From positions 16,757,415 through 16,821,414 of the forward strand of contig CM037840.1 of assembly GCA_021234535.1 (NCBI GenBank): DNA of 64,000 nucleotides. Direction: 5' to 3'. The translations under genes and the position numbers were made by a program. Each line of letters begins with the position of its first letter. Position 1 is the first letter of the stretch. The notes beneath the pieces were generated by a model. It was not told the origin of the DNA, ran no database searches, and was given only the letters and a program-made list of their open reading frames with translations. The stretch comes from Stichopus chloronotus (lineage: Eukaryota; Echinodermata; Holothuroidea; Aspidochirotida; Stichopodidae). This document shows, piece after piece, positions 33,217-44,910 of the stretch.

Positions 33217-33624
33217 GTGAACAAGTATGATAAGGCAGCAGCTGGCAAAATGAGCCATATGACAGAATTTGTTCAAAACACTTTCCTGCTGGTAGACCCC
33301 TCTTTAAGTTATGCAGATCGTGTATTACACATGGGATATGAGGTAAGGAGAAAAGCAAGTTCCAAAACAGCTCCCAAACGTCCACCACCAAGAGAAGGGC
33401 TTCCAGTTAAACGTTTTATACCAGAGCCAGATCTCCCACCTTCTGACCATGACCACAAGTACATTTACAAGTGTGACTGTGCTTTAAATTGCACCTGTGA
33501 AGGATGTGTAACAAAACAGTCGAAGATAAATTCTTTGATACACAGAGTTAACACATTAGAAGAAAAGCCTAGTCAGTGCCAAGTTAGAAGTAAAACCAAA
33601 AACGCAAACACTTTTCTCAGATAA
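33217..33624 (+). CDS. Cys-rich protein fragment upstream of a transposase HTH
   Basis: An open frame to TAA (about 33624) reads FVQNTFLLVDPSLSYADRVL, RKASSKTAPKRPPP, HDHKYIYKCDCALNCTCEGC and a short coiled-coil-like HRVNTLEEK. The CDC-x4-CTCEGC cluster may bind metal. Its start is unclear because the frame follows an A run. It is probably the N-terminal part of the transposase whose helix-turn-helix lies just downstream in other frames; I cannot name it. Confidence 0.4.
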   Translation: MNKYDKAAAGKMSHMTEFVQNTFLLVDPSLSYADRVLHMGYEVRRKASSKTAPKRPPPREGLPVKRFIPEPDLPPSDHDHKYIYKCDCALNCTCEGCVTKQSKINSLIHRVNTLEEKPSQCQVRSKTKNANTFLR

Positions 33625-33905
33625 GAGGAAGCATTTGATGATTTCTTCACCTACATTGAATCAGTTGCCAAAGAGATGCAATACTGGAAAGGTACTGGGA
33701 ACACTCCTCAAAATACGGCCAACAACAAAAGCAGGACCAAAACGCAAACTTGGATTGAAAGGTGAATTGCTTATGGTCTTAATGAGATTAAAACTGAACC
33801 ATACAATCACATACTTGGCAACTTTATGCAGAGTAGGATCTGGTACATGTTTACAGATAATCAATACACGGCTGCGTTTTCTATCAACATACTGTGACCA
33901 AGCAG
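33625..33905 (+). pseudogene. HTH_Tnp_4-like transposase fragment
   Basis: DDFFTYIESVAKEMQYWKGT in one frame (about 33636-33700) is followed in the next frame by KRKLGLKGELLMVLMRLKLN, LATLCRVGSGTCLQIINTRL. The L-x-x-ELLMVLMRL-x-L and following helix match the helix-turn-helix that precedes the DDE domain in IS4EU/ISL2EU-type transposases. The expected DDE part is absent after 33905. One frameshift separates the two blocks. Confidence 0.55.
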
Positions 33906-34474
33906 GACCACTATAACAAAGCATATGCCTGACCAGTTTAAAAAAGTTGCAAAAACCTACGATACCTAGATAAACATATAGTTATTAGTGTTGACTTTGA
34001 TGTATTGCATGTTTCTGAGGAGGTGGGAATTAATATTACTTGTAAAACGTTCATATTGACGTCCAAAAGAATTTAAAACTGTATTCAAGGTAATATTATG
34101 GTTGTCACGTTATCAAGTAGACGGAAATTGTGCTTCAATGCACTTTCACCTATGTCTAGAGTTCTAAGTTTTAGTTGTTAGTGTTGCTAAATCATGCTGA
34201 TAAATCATGTCGTACTTGTGGGTGTGATTGCATATTAAATAGTATGAGCCTTACCGATATAGTAAGTAGACCATTGTTTGAGTGATAAGGTGCCACTCAA
34301 TTTGAAACTAGTTTGTCCTTTCACTAATTAGTGTTGGTTACAGAGTGAAAAATATGATGGTAAGCTTAATGCGTAAAGGGATAAAATAAGTGACAGTTAC
34401 TAGTATCTGCAATCTTTGTGAAATTTGAGGTGATCAAACGTACGTGATAATCTTGTCTTCTTATTTTCATTCAT
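33906..34474. other. No recognised feature
   Basis: AT-rich spacer; nothing recognisable on either strand. Confidence 0.4.
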
Positions 34475-35165
34475 TCGTTCCCCCTCCTCCCTGTTTAGCA
34501 ACAGGGCCCCACAGCTGGAGGCCCACGAAGGCCTACGGCCACATGAGAGACACTCTTCGCATTATGTCGTCTGTGGGGGACATCTCGCAATCCAGTGCGG
34601 GGGGCCCTATGTCCGGCTATTTTTGATGAATTGGTTCACCGACTATGTCTCGGGGCCGGAAGTGTCGAGTGAAATTCACAGCATGTACGAAGTGCGAGAG
34701 TGTTCCACATATGTTTTGGCAGTGTGACTTTGTGGCCCTCTGGGAATGGTTTCAAGTCCTGGCTGATCGCCTCACGTCAGCCAGGACAACGTTTTGTATG
34801 GTCTCTCTCCCCCGTCGTGCCACAAATGTTCGCGAGATACTTCGTTTTTTGCTTTTCCTGAGCCAGTTTGAGTTTTGTTTTTGTTTCTGTGCCTTTTCAT
34901 GCACTTAAAAATTAGTGTTCGCGAGATACTTACCTTTGTATCGGCCTCCATAAAGCTGGCCGTATGGAGAGACCGTTGTAATATTGTATTTAGGGGAGAC
35001 GGGCGGTCTACGAACGTTGTCTAGACATCGGTGAGGGCGGAGGTTAGGTTGAGTCAGACCTCGCTCGTTTGACTAGGTCGACGTTTGCCAGGCGGTGGGG
35101 TCCGCTTGCTTCGGTGCCGGCGGACCGTGTGGTATTGAACTTAACTGCGTGGTTCTGTTCCTGCT
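34475..35165 (+). pseudogene. Tx1-like LINE 3' fragment, plus orientation
   Basis: It encodes, over broken frames, PHSWRPTKAYGHMRDTLRIM, then CTKCESVPHMFWQCDFVALW, then ASIKLAVWRDRCNIVFRGDG. The same order occurs in the longer minus-strand copy at 36740-39312, which shows a zinc-finger region (C...H/WQC) after the RT. The segment between VGDIS and the zinc-binding part is shortened, and there are several stops. Confidence 0.75.
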
Positions 35166-35704
35166 AATTTCACCTTCAGTTATTTCGAAATTTCAACGTA
35201 ATCCTCCTTTTAGCGTTCCGTATTCTTTACTTTACGCTGCCTCGTGCTATTTAGAAAGAACTTTTGATCGGCAAAATCTGCGTGTTAAGCCCAGGCTGTG
35301 TAGCCAACATAATTTAAACGTGTAATGATATGCAAAATCGGTAAAAATATCTGAGGTCCCGGGGTCAAATCTTCAACTGTTAGGGATTGTATTTCACCCT
35401 ATTTTGACCGTGTTATTATTTTGGAGACTTCTCTCGATCTCTACGAATTCCTGTCACCGAAATTGTTTGTATTTCGGACTTAATAAACTTCACACTGAAA
35501 CAACCCAAACCAGATATAAATTCATCAATGCTGTTGAAATTTCCGCAGAAGTAGCATATTTACCTACTGCTGCAACTACCAATCTCTCGAGGATCACGAG
35601 CTGTATTTATTAACACGTTACTCAAAGAGGACCGGACATTTCTGTTAAACGGAAGAAACTGTTGGAAGAAATGGACCCCAAAACTACTGACATTGAAAGT
35701 ACTT
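35166..35704. other. Spacer, possibly LINE 3' UTR at its start
   Basis: No recognisable coding motif. The first part may be LINE untranslated sequence. Confidence 0.35.
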
Positions 35705-35965
35705 CAAGTGCGTAAAAACGGCACAGAGAAACAAAACTCACAAGGGTCAATAAAAGCAAAGCATGAACTGTATACACCTCATTACTCGCCCGGTTTGTCC
35801 GCACCATGGCAAGTGGACCCCACCGCTTGCCCGAACGTCGACAAACGAGGGAAGTCAGACTGAATCCTCAAACGTAACCTCCATCTCCTCACCAATATCA
35901 AGGTGACATCGGCAGGCCGCTCCCCTCCTCTAAATAGAATATTACAGCGGTTTGGAGGCCGATAT
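35705..35965 (-). pseudogene. LINE 3' end fragment, minus orientation
   Basis: Closely matches 36740-37135 with gaps: the words AAGTGG(A/T)CCCCACC, AACGTCGAC, GGAGGCCGATA(T/C)AAAGGT and the AAACGGCAC(A/C)GA segment recur in the same order. It covers the end of the ORF and part of the 3' UTR only, truncated on the 5' side of the LINE. Confidence 0.7.
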
Positions 35966-36739
35966 AAAGGTAAGCAGGAGTAATTGAGTATTTATTTTAA
36001 TGTGGGTACCAGTATGGAGATTTCTGAGTTTCAGTCTTTAAGTCATGATGTAAGTCTCAGCAAGGGCCAAACCCGGCACTTCTCTATGCAAGGCCTAACC
36101 TTACAGCCTAACGTTACTAGGGCCTAACGCTACCAAGGCAGCCAAGTTATCCCCAAACCGCAACTTTCTCTACAAACTCGGCCGGGCCAACTCAGGCCCC
36201 AAGCTAGGTCGGCCCCAGCCCAAATCGTCCCCATGCCAAGTCGTCCCCTGCATGAAATATCATGATAAAAACTTCACTTGATAGGCCAAGGCCTCAAGTG
36301 GTAGAATTTCTTCAAGTAAAGTATTGAACAAAACTTTCTGAAAGAGCTGAAGTGGCACACCTCTTCCCCATAAATCAAAAACCAATCAAAAATAGAAAAT
36401 ACATGTGCATAGGTATAGCCTACTGATGATTTGTAAACAATTCTAGTTTTAGCTGTGTGATAAACTTGTACGGAATAAGTTTTGTGAATAGGATAGCCCT
36501 TCATGATTGGGTGAAATTTAGGGTGTGTCAGACATCCAGGCAATTTGCTTATCTGGATTAAAAACTTACTCCATTAGTAAGAAAGTTAGGCAGGCCTAGA
36601 CTAGCTTCGAGTAGATGTAGGCCTAGGCCTACAATAATATAGATAAGCCAACAATAATAATGCAGGCCCTGGGGCAGTTTCTTTTCCACGCTAAGCAAAC
36701 ACCGATGTGGAAGAAGCAGCTGTACGACTTATGAGCTAT
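35966..36739. other. No recognised gene; AGGCCTA-type words
   Basis: Contains repeated GGCCTAAC, TAGGCCTAGGCCT and CAAGTCGTCCCC words at 36090-36250 and 36590-36640. A minus-strand frame at 36274-36543 lacks motifs. Confidence 0.4.
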
Positions 36740-39312
36740 TGTACTTTTTAGTGCATCAAAACGGCACCGAAACGAAAACAACTCAAACCGGCACAGGAAA
36801 AGCAAACACGAGAACTATTTACAAACTACCAAATGAAACAGAAGATTATGTTCTTTACAGTAATAGAACCACACAGATACAGTAAATATACATATGTACA
36901 GGATCCTCCAAAATTACAAGTTCAATACCACCTGGTCCGCCCGCACCGATGCAAGTGGTCCCCACCTTCTGCCAAACGTCGACCTGGACAAACGAGTGAA
37001 GTCTGACTCAACCCTCAACCTAACCTCTGCCCTCACCGATGCCAAGACGACGTCCGCAGACCGCCCCTCTCCCCTAAAAACAATATTACAACGGTCTCTC
37101 CATACGGCCAGCTTTATGGAGGCCGATACAAAGGTGAGTATCTCGCGAACACTTGTGTTGCACAAAGGGGGGGGGGGGGGGAGACCATACAAAACGTAGT
37201 CCTGACTGACCGTCCATGTGTTACAAAACGTGAGGCGATCAGTCAGGGCTTGAAACCATTCCCAGAGGAGGGCCACAAAGTCACACTGCCAAAACACATG
37301 TGGAACACTCTCCCACTTCGCACATCCAGTACGGGGGCAAAGACCATCTCCAAGACGCCACTGAAAGCGCTTGAAATTGGTCACAATGGCGTCGTGTGCG
37401 ATACGCCACAACAGGTCTCGCCGGCGAAAGTCAAGTAACCTGCTATGAACCACACTCCACACTTCCGGCCCCGAGGCATAGCCGACGGGATGGGCCTGGC
37501 CAACCAGTTCATGAAAAATAGCCCGATAGAGGGCCCCCGCACTAGATCGCGAGACATCCCCAACAGACGACATAATACGGAGAATGTTCCTCATGTGGGC
37601 ATAGGCCCCAGTGGGCCTCCAGCTGTGGGGAGCACTGTTGCTAAACAGGGAGGGGAAAAAACGGCGGAATGGAAGCCCTCCCCAATAACGAACAAAATAC
37701 GCAAACGGCATGCTGCTGTCAACAGCACTATAAACACATTTGGTCAGGAGAAAACGGAGCTTGGAAGGAAAATGCACAAGGCCCAATCCCCCACTCCTAA
37801 GGTCCTGATACACTACCCTTCTTTTCACCAACTCCGTCTTCCCTGACCATAAAAAAACTAAATACGGCCCTCTCGAGTCGAGCCAGGACACCATCTGGAG
37901 CAACCAGCACAGTGCCCGGGTACCACAAGAGAGGGTAAATGAAACGATTGATAACAGTAACCTTCCCCAACAGGTTAGTGTAGCGATCCCTGAAGTTCTT
38001 CAACCTAGCCTCCACCAGGTCCACTTTCTCGTTCCAGGTAAGTGACTGCGGCGACCCATAACCAAACCATATACCATTAATTTTTAATGCAACATCCACC
38101 CACGATGCCGCGAAGGGCAGTTGTTTATATCGCCACCTACCTAGACGAAGTCCATTGTTCTTTGTTGGTTTCAGTCTGGCACCTGTTGTCCTTTGAAAGG
38201 CAGCCAGCGTGTCAGAAAGGGCCCTGAAGGAGACTACCCAAGTGACGTCATCAGCGTACTGCAGACACTTGACCTCAGCTCCACCTGGTATGCTAAACGG
38301 TCGGAACAAAGGGTCTACTTGAAACGCTCTTACAAGGGATTCACTGAACAATACATAGAGGAGAGGTGATAGTGGACACCCCTGCCGCACCCCGCGCTGG
38401 ACTCTGAAGGTGACCGATGAAAAACCATTTACAATAACACAACCATTTACGTTCTTATAAAGTAACGTGACATATTAAACAAAGGCTGGGTCTAAATGAA
38501 TGAATGAAATGAATGAAACTTCATCAATACCCGGAGGAGAAAATCGTGATCAACCATTTCGAAGGCCTTCTGATCGAGGGAGACAAGCGCACATGGAAGG
38601 TCACGGTCCATAACATATTCAACTAAGTCCCGCATCAACCAGAGGTTCTGCTGAACACTGCGTCCCCGCACCGCACATGTCTGAAAAGGCCCAACAAGAT
38701 CCGGCATAACTGTGCCGAGCCTGTTGCAAAGGGCTTTTGCTTTACCGGCTTTCATCTTCGCCACCGCCCTCCAGAGCTCGTCGACTGTCAAGGGAGAACC
38801 AAGTTCATCGTTCTGATCTTCAGAAAGGGTCCAGACGATATTATTTAACAGGGACTGTTGAAGGCTCTCATCGACATCTGCTGTAGTATATAGCTGCTCA
38901 TAGAAGTTTTTAAATACTTCTACGATGTCGAGAGGGTCCTTCTGTACTACGCCATGGGCGTCACTGACTGCCGTTACGCGCCTGTCAATGGTATACTTCG
39001 TGACGTCCCGGTAAAACATGATAGTTAGTTTTTCCTCCGCCTCCACGCAACGCACACGAGCACGAACACGAGCCCCGTGTAGTTTCTTGTCAAGAAACTG
39101 CTGGATTGCGTGAAGTGCGGAGGAGTCCCCTTCCCTCTCCCTAGAGCAGAGCGAGAGGAACTCCTCCCTTCTTCGACGAGCTCTTGCTACACAGTACTCG
39201 ACTGTAAAACGTTTGATGCGGGACTTCACATCGTCCAACCACTCCAAAACCGATGAAAAGGTAGGGCAGTGAGAAAGTTCCTCCTGTCTGAAGGCATACC
39301 AACCGGCCTTCA
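36740..39312 (-). mobile_element. Tx1-like non-LTR retrotransposon, 5'-truncated, minus strand
   Basis: On the minus strand: a linker rich in RARRRREEF (about 39200), FYRDVTKYTIDRR, FKNFYEQLYTT, DELWRAVAKMKAGK joined directly to AKALCNRLG (38755), GRSVQQNLWLMRDLVEYVM, SLDQKAFEMVDHDFLLRVL, QRGVRQGCPLSPLLYVLFSE, the catalytic LQYADDVTWVVS (about 38255), the thumb, a zinc-binding region KWESVPHVFWQCDFVALLWE (about 37280) and a stop at 36914. The endonuclease is missing. The fusion at KAGK/AKAL removes roughly 70 residues of RT. Frameshifts occur near 38410-38520 and at an A7 run near 37853. ATTCATTC repeats mark the first of these. Confidence 0.85.
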
Positions 39313-41414
39313 TGATCACGATCAACTTTTCCAATAATAGGGTGCCACCATTAGATGACCTGAAGCTATCAGACCTATCAGAGCTACATTGGGACAAATC
39401 TGTAATGTCTTTGTTTTCTTTGATTTTAATACTTTTTAGAAATAAAAAATATGCATACTTTCCGGGAAAAAAATTAGCAGTACCGAAGGTTTTTTTTAAG
39501 TAATGATTGAGGCAGATTTTGCAAGCGAATAAATTGTTATGGCTGTGTGACATCACAACAAGCTTGCTACAAGTCATCAATATAAGCAAATTGTGGCAAC
39601 CTGTCGTTATGATTAATAGCTTTATCTCTAGAACTGAACGTGACACAGTGGAACTGTTTGTTACTACTTGTTGGAACCTGTGAAATCAGGTTGACGTTGT
39701 GCTTGTGTGTGTGTGCATCTTGGACACTTGCTAGGGTACACTGTAACTCAACAAGGGAAAGTTGAACTAAATTTAAACTCCTTATATAGGTCCACTGTAG
39801 TGAGAAGATTTTGATACTATTGGTTTTGGTAGAGATCTTTTCATCTGGGGTCACTAGGGTCAAACACTGAAAACTTGGAAAGGTTTCATACTTTATAGTA
39901 CTTTGGCCTAGTTCCATTTCATTCAGCAGGGGACTATAGTGCCCACCGGACTCTTGTTTACAATTTGTTGCTTTATCACATGGACTTACTTAAACAGAAT
40001 TTACTTTCCATTTAAAATTGTTTATGTAGAATGAAGCCAATGTTCTGCCCCATTCATTCCTTAATTAAAATATTGTTGCATCTAAAACACTGGTGTGAAT
40101 GTGTGACATAATCTGGTTCAGATCATAATTAGCCAGACATCAAGGGTCTCTTGTGGTATCCTAAAGTGAGCAGTTTGCAGCACCTGCACCCATCTCAGGC
40201 TATAGTGCATTACTGTAGTACTTTCCAGGCATTGAAAAGCTCAGACCTGAATACTGAAAAAACAGACTATTAATGTTATTACAATCATTTATAAATGAAA
40301 TATGGACAGTTTTTATATAGTATCAAGAATACAGTATGTTATTTAAAATCTGGGCAATTTTTATCCTTTATCAAGGATGTGTTATTTTATCACTAAGTCT
40401 GTAACAGTGGTGGAATGTATGACATATTTGAGCTCATATATTTTAAGTTGCTAGACTACCGGGATATCTTGTGGACCTTAGACACTTGGCAGGACCTGTG
40501 CCCATTTTAACTACAGTATGTCCAGTACTAGGCATTCACACCATTCTACATCTTAAATAGGTCAGACCTTAAAGAGGCCTTTTGAGTCTTTAAAATAAAA
40601 ATAAGAGTATTATGAAGAAATCAGTTCAAAAGGTCCACAAAAACTCGAAAAATCCACGATTTTGTACTTGTCTTCTTGCATAGTGCTAACCGTTAGGATT
40701 GCTCGGAACACTCCGCCCATGATTTGAATATTTACTACATGCCAAAGTTCACTTGAATAATGATGTAAACAGTAAACAAGAAGCCTGAGAAAGTGTGAGT
40801 ACGAGCTGCTAGTGCGAACAAGTAAATGGATACTCGCAGCGAGGTCCGGTGCCTTCGAGCTTCGTACCGTTCGAACGTAATGCCTAGGCAAACCAAGTCA
40901 CCGTCTGGTAAAGTTTGTACGCCGAGAAACGAGGAATAAAACGAAGCTTGCCCTCAAGAGTCATGGAAAGATCACCATCGGCACGTAAATGACTTTTTTT
41001 TTGTAATCTCCTGTCCTTCTCCCCGTGGACATTTTTTTGGCGATAAAAATCTTGGGGTCTAACGGTTCATTTTCGACGAAGGGTGAAAGTTAGACACAGC
41101 TACTGTACCTAGGTTAACTATGGCCACACTTGATACTATTGCTCATTCGTCACAGTCACAGTAGCAGTATAGGCTAAGCCTTATTTTTGGAAAGAAAGAT
41201 GGTTGGGCTTAGATGAAGTCATGTGCGACAATTGCAGACAGGCAGTAATAAACTAGTTATTATGGAGTGTATTTTCATGACAACAATGACTAGCTAGCAT
41301 ACAGTAGCCCCATTGATTTGGAGGGGTAAAGATTTGGTTTTCTTCCAATGGGTTTTGTCGATTGGGACCACGGGGGGAAAAATCATTGTTAGGATTACAT
41401 TCATTTTATGTTAG
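39313..41414. other. No recognised gene
   Basis: A minus-strand frame continues upstream of the LINE to 39646 but without LINE character. The rest is AT-rich; a minus frame at 40610-40891 has no motif. Confidence 0.4.
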
Positions 41415-41598
41415 ACTAAATACAGGAAATTCATATGACCAAACCACTTGCACCTGTACAAGTAACAATATGGTCACAAGTGTGGATGGTAATATCGTTA
41501 TCATACTCTCGACTGAATTTGAACTAGCGGAGAGTTTGATTGGACATACAGAAGGCCTTACTGCAATTCTCCCTGGTAGTGAATTGACATGTACATGA
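41415..41598 (+). CDS. Candidate kinase-like exon (catalytic-loop to DFG region)
   Basis: After CATTTTATGTTAG the frame reads TSNNMVTSVDGNIVIILSTE, FELAESLIGHTEGL up to TGA 41596-41598. NMVTSVDGNIVII...ELAESL resembles the stretch from the catalytic loop through the metal-binding motif of protein kinases, but the Asp-Phe-Gly position reads Ser-Thr-Glu and no HRD is present. An internal donor-like CTG|GTAGTG is present near 41573. Taken with the next exon this may be a kinase homologue lacking catalytic residues. The 5' limit is uncertain. Confidence 0.35.
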
Positions 41599-41726
41599 AG
41601 GAAGGAAGATTCTTGTTTCACGTTGCACTCATACAGATTTCATTTGCAGTAGGCGGACCAGTACATTTTAAATTCCCCACTTGGCTTGGTGGTAAATCTT
41701 TTGGTAATTATCTTTCTTCAACTTAG

Positions 41727-41958
41727 ATGTTGGGTTGTCTCATTTACTACTTACTATGGGATGGACATGTCCCGCATGAAACTACTGTTCCTTACACTAG
41801 GCAGCCAGAGGGAGTGGTTGCAAACATGAAAAGAGGTCAATACAGCCTTAGACATCTTGGCCTGGCATACAGCTGTTTTCAACCGCTTCTGGAAATAATG
41901 TTAAGCCCTTGTACTGAATTGAGACCAACTATTGAAGAGTGCATAGCGTGTTATGAAG
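41727..41958 (+). CDS. Protein-kinase-like C-lobe exon
   Basis: A 232 bp exon between CTTCAACTTAG and GAAG|GTGAGT (strong donor). It reads MLGCLIYYLLWDGHVPHETT, NMKRGQYSLRHLGLAYS, PLLEIMLSPCTELRPTIEEC in a single open frame. The order G-C-x-x-Y-x-L...G-x-x-P, then LLE-x-ML...RPT-x-E-E, is the kinase C-lobe from helix F to helix I, with the conserved RPT arginine. The style recalls IRE1/RNase L-type or receptor-associated kinases, but I would not assign a subfamily. It follows the 41415 exon on the same strand. Confidence 0.6.
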
Positions 41959-43985
41959 GTGAGTATGTAAATATCATTATCTTGAAGAAATATTTCATAA
42001 AATTTGTAATGTAAGATCTTTTAGGAAAGTTTGTAGATACATACATTAACACTTTCAAAGGCTTTGATGCCCGACCCGGGATTCGTTTTCTCAGGACTTA
42101 GTGTTAGGGGAGCTTACCCTAGCCCTAGCTTCCCTGTACAAAAGCTTCAGTTGCTTAGACAAACTATCCTTGAGTTGAGGGGGTGACATGACTTATGTAT
42201 TGCTCTCCCCTCTGCTAATATCCCAGTCTGATAAACTGTAAAATACTAAAAGGTCTCCTTAAGGGTATAAAATTGATCAACTTTTCCACTTAAATTGTTA
42301 ACAGAAAGTTACCCATCGCAAAACAGGCATCTGTTGAAGTAACCTGATCTGACTGGTTTCGTACCACAACTACTCTTTTAATCACAGTTTTTAGGTCACA
42401 TCAATAAGTATTTTTGCTGATACTTGCAATGAAGATTTTGACTTGTAATGGTTTAAGGAACGTTGTATGTAGATTAATTTTTCTGTTAGAGCTTGCTTGT
42501 ATGTGGTTGGTCAGAGACACATCACTTCCTGGAGATAGACACGTTCGCGTGGAAGTAGTGCCCCGCTTTGCACTCCAGTAGTGTGGCACGTAGAGTGTTC
42601 CCATATGGTCAAACGGTAGTCAGTTATGTTTTACCCCAGCGTCGCTATGCAGTAACGAAAACACGTGGATGATCGACAGACACCATAGGTTATTTCATGG
42701 AGCTTTTTTTTTTTTTGCCTTAAACCTGCTATGTTATGCGTTCACGTACTTCAGGTGCCATCATACTTAGTATGTCCAGTTACTCGATAGTATTGAGTAA
42801 TATCAAGCAATTCATAAGGGTTGCAGTACTACAATGATGATGTAAGACAAAGTAAATGTTATGTTATAGGATTAACTCAAGGGCCAAAATAATGGGCTTG
42901 TTAGATCTGATGGGTGTGGAAAATTTACACAGGCCCTTCTTCTGTTGTGAATGTTTTTTTTTCCCATTGGCTGTTTAAGTTCACAAGATAGGGATCTGTA
43001 ACATATATGGCTTTCTATAGATCCAGCAAATTTGGCTGGAGATATGAAAGATAGTTTGAATTTTGGCTCTGGTACACCTTAGTTGTAATGATAATCAAGA
43101 ATTGACAGAATAATGAGGGGAGAATACTTAAAGTAAAACAAAGAAGAAAAAAATCTATACACAGAAAGAAGTTATGGGATTACCCAATAAAGAAAAAGGT
43201 GGTAGCATTAAGGAAAAGAAATGATTGGTTACAACTTAGGGATGTGAATTTCTTCCACTTTTCCATTGTTAACTACAATTTTAACTGTTACTGGCGTCAT
43301 GAAGGTGAATTCGTCAACTGTGACTCCTTGTTGTTGAAAAAGGGAAATGTGCACTTTGTAGTGGCTATCATTTGACAACGCAATAGTACATCTGTCTCTG
43401 TAAGAGAATGAAATGTGAATGCTATATAAGTAAATATCAATATTGAAAGGACTACAAAGTATTTGTGTATGGGATGTAAAAAGTATTACGTTTCACTTTT
43501 CACAATGTTCCAGAGTTGACTGTGGACAGACCATCTGGCTCTGTAAAGGAGAATTTTTGGTTGTGGTCGGACTGAGAGGACAGAACAAAGTTATTTCTCC
43601 AAAGATTTGAGACATGAGCCAATATTATGTGTTACAGTTTTTACTTAAACCAGATATTTCACGTTTTGGTGAAATGGCATATGGGTAACCAGATATTTTT
43701 TTTCAGGTGCAACTGAAATGTTATTTGATATTGCTGAAAACTCTGAAATATATAACGGTACTAAGAAGAATGTGAGATAGCTCAAAAGAGCAAAATGATG
43801 GAGATGTAACGTATAGAATGTCAAACTAAAGCACCAATGATGCAGCAGCTAACACCATATAATTTTTGGATTGTGGACATATAATCATCTTAGTAATGTG
43901 ACACATCTTCAACTTAGCACTATACAATGTGTAGGAGAAACATTTGACGTTTTTGCACACATGTGATTTTTGGTACCCAAATTTT
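41959..43985. other. No recognised exon
   Basis: A continuation of the kinase-like gene would be expected here but no exon is evident. T runs lie near 42705 and 42955. Confidence 0.4.
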
Positions 43986-44148
43986 GTACACTCACTGACA
44001 GCTCCTAACCCAAGGATCATTGTCTCAAGTTTCATGAAAATGCATCAAACACTGTTCGAGAGAGCAATTTGTAGCAATTGGAAACAGATGCATAGATAGA
44101 CGGAGCCTCATCACAATAGCTGACACCAGTTAACTGGTGTGAGCGAAA
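43986..44148 (+). repeat. Dispersed repeat tail (AAATGCATCAAACACTGTTCGAGAG type)
   Basis: TTTCATGAAAATGCATC, then GATAGACGGAGCCTCATCAC and CAATAGCTGACACC...AACTGGTGTGAGCG resembles the end of a repeat that I remember from several marine invertebrate genomes. GACACCAGTTAACTGGTGTGAG contains the inverted repeat CACCAGTTAACTGGTG. Confidence 0.45.
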
Positions 44149-44699
44149 AATTGAATCTTCCAGTTATATTTGATTTAGTGATGTGTGATGTTGAAACGAA
44201 AAACCATATTATTTATATTCAAGACTAGAAGTCAGTTGCAGCCAAAAACACATAAATGTTTTATTGTATCGATTTCAACATAAAGACTCTTCTTCATCAA
44301 TCCCAATGACTTCACATTCCTGTTGAAATGATTCGTGTGTTGATTCTTCTTCTTCAATCTATAAAACAATTTTGGAAGAAAATGTTTTGGAAGAAAATTT
44401 TGACCGATGGTGTTTTTTCAATTGGCAGCCAATGGCATTTTCCACTGTTATGGAAACATATGTCTGGTTTTGCAATAAAAGTCTCCACTTGGTCTAAAAT
44501 TACATAATTTACAAAAAAATTTCCCTGCTGAGGTGAGGCATACACTCGTCTGTGATCCATGTGGACATGAAAGCAGAAACAAACTGTCTACAGCCTTAAC
44601 ATTACTACTGTGGACAGGAAAATGGGAGCAAAAATGTAGGTAAATCAATGGGCAAATTTAGCATTGCGTCTATAATGGAACCTTACGCTTTACTTTTAC
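44149..44699. other. No recognised gene
   Basis: Minus-strand frames at 44354-44648 have no motif; the sequence includes a short repeated TTTTGGAAGAAAA. Confidence 0.35.
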
Positions 44700-44910
44700 C
44701 CCTAGTTCTCCCAGATGACCTTTGACCTCTACCAAAATTGACAGAGTACACCTCCTTAATATGGCAAACCTGCATACCACGTTTGACTTTCATCGGACAT
44801 TCCCCTACTGAGTTAGAGCGGTCCTAAACAAGTGTCACAGATGCACACATACACACACACACACGCAAGCCAACCTGACTGCATAGGTTCCTTTGCTGAC
44901 GCAAGGAACA
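44700..44910 (+). repeat. Diverged member of the hairpin-ended repeat family
   Basis: One unit (GATGACCTTTGACCTCTACC, then ATATGGCAAACCTGCATACC), then AAGTGTCACAGATG, a CA tract and the hairpin GGTTCCTTTGCTGACGCAAGG. Same layout as at 15263-15463 but with different sequence in the hairpin. A perfect DR1 motif lies at 44716-44728. Confidence 0.65.

Noticed and set aside
36894..37846. Plus-strand frames opposite the LINE
   Set aside because: They overlap the LINE zinc-binding and C-terminal region on the other strand and show no independent motif.
39313..39646. N-terminal extension of the LINE open frame
   Set aside because: LINE character (linker and RT-like motifs) begins only at about 39312; upstream codons look like random AT-rich sequence that happens to stay open.
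40610..40891. 93-codon minus-strand frame
   Set aside because: No motif, no splice context and no neighbour that explains it; probably chance.
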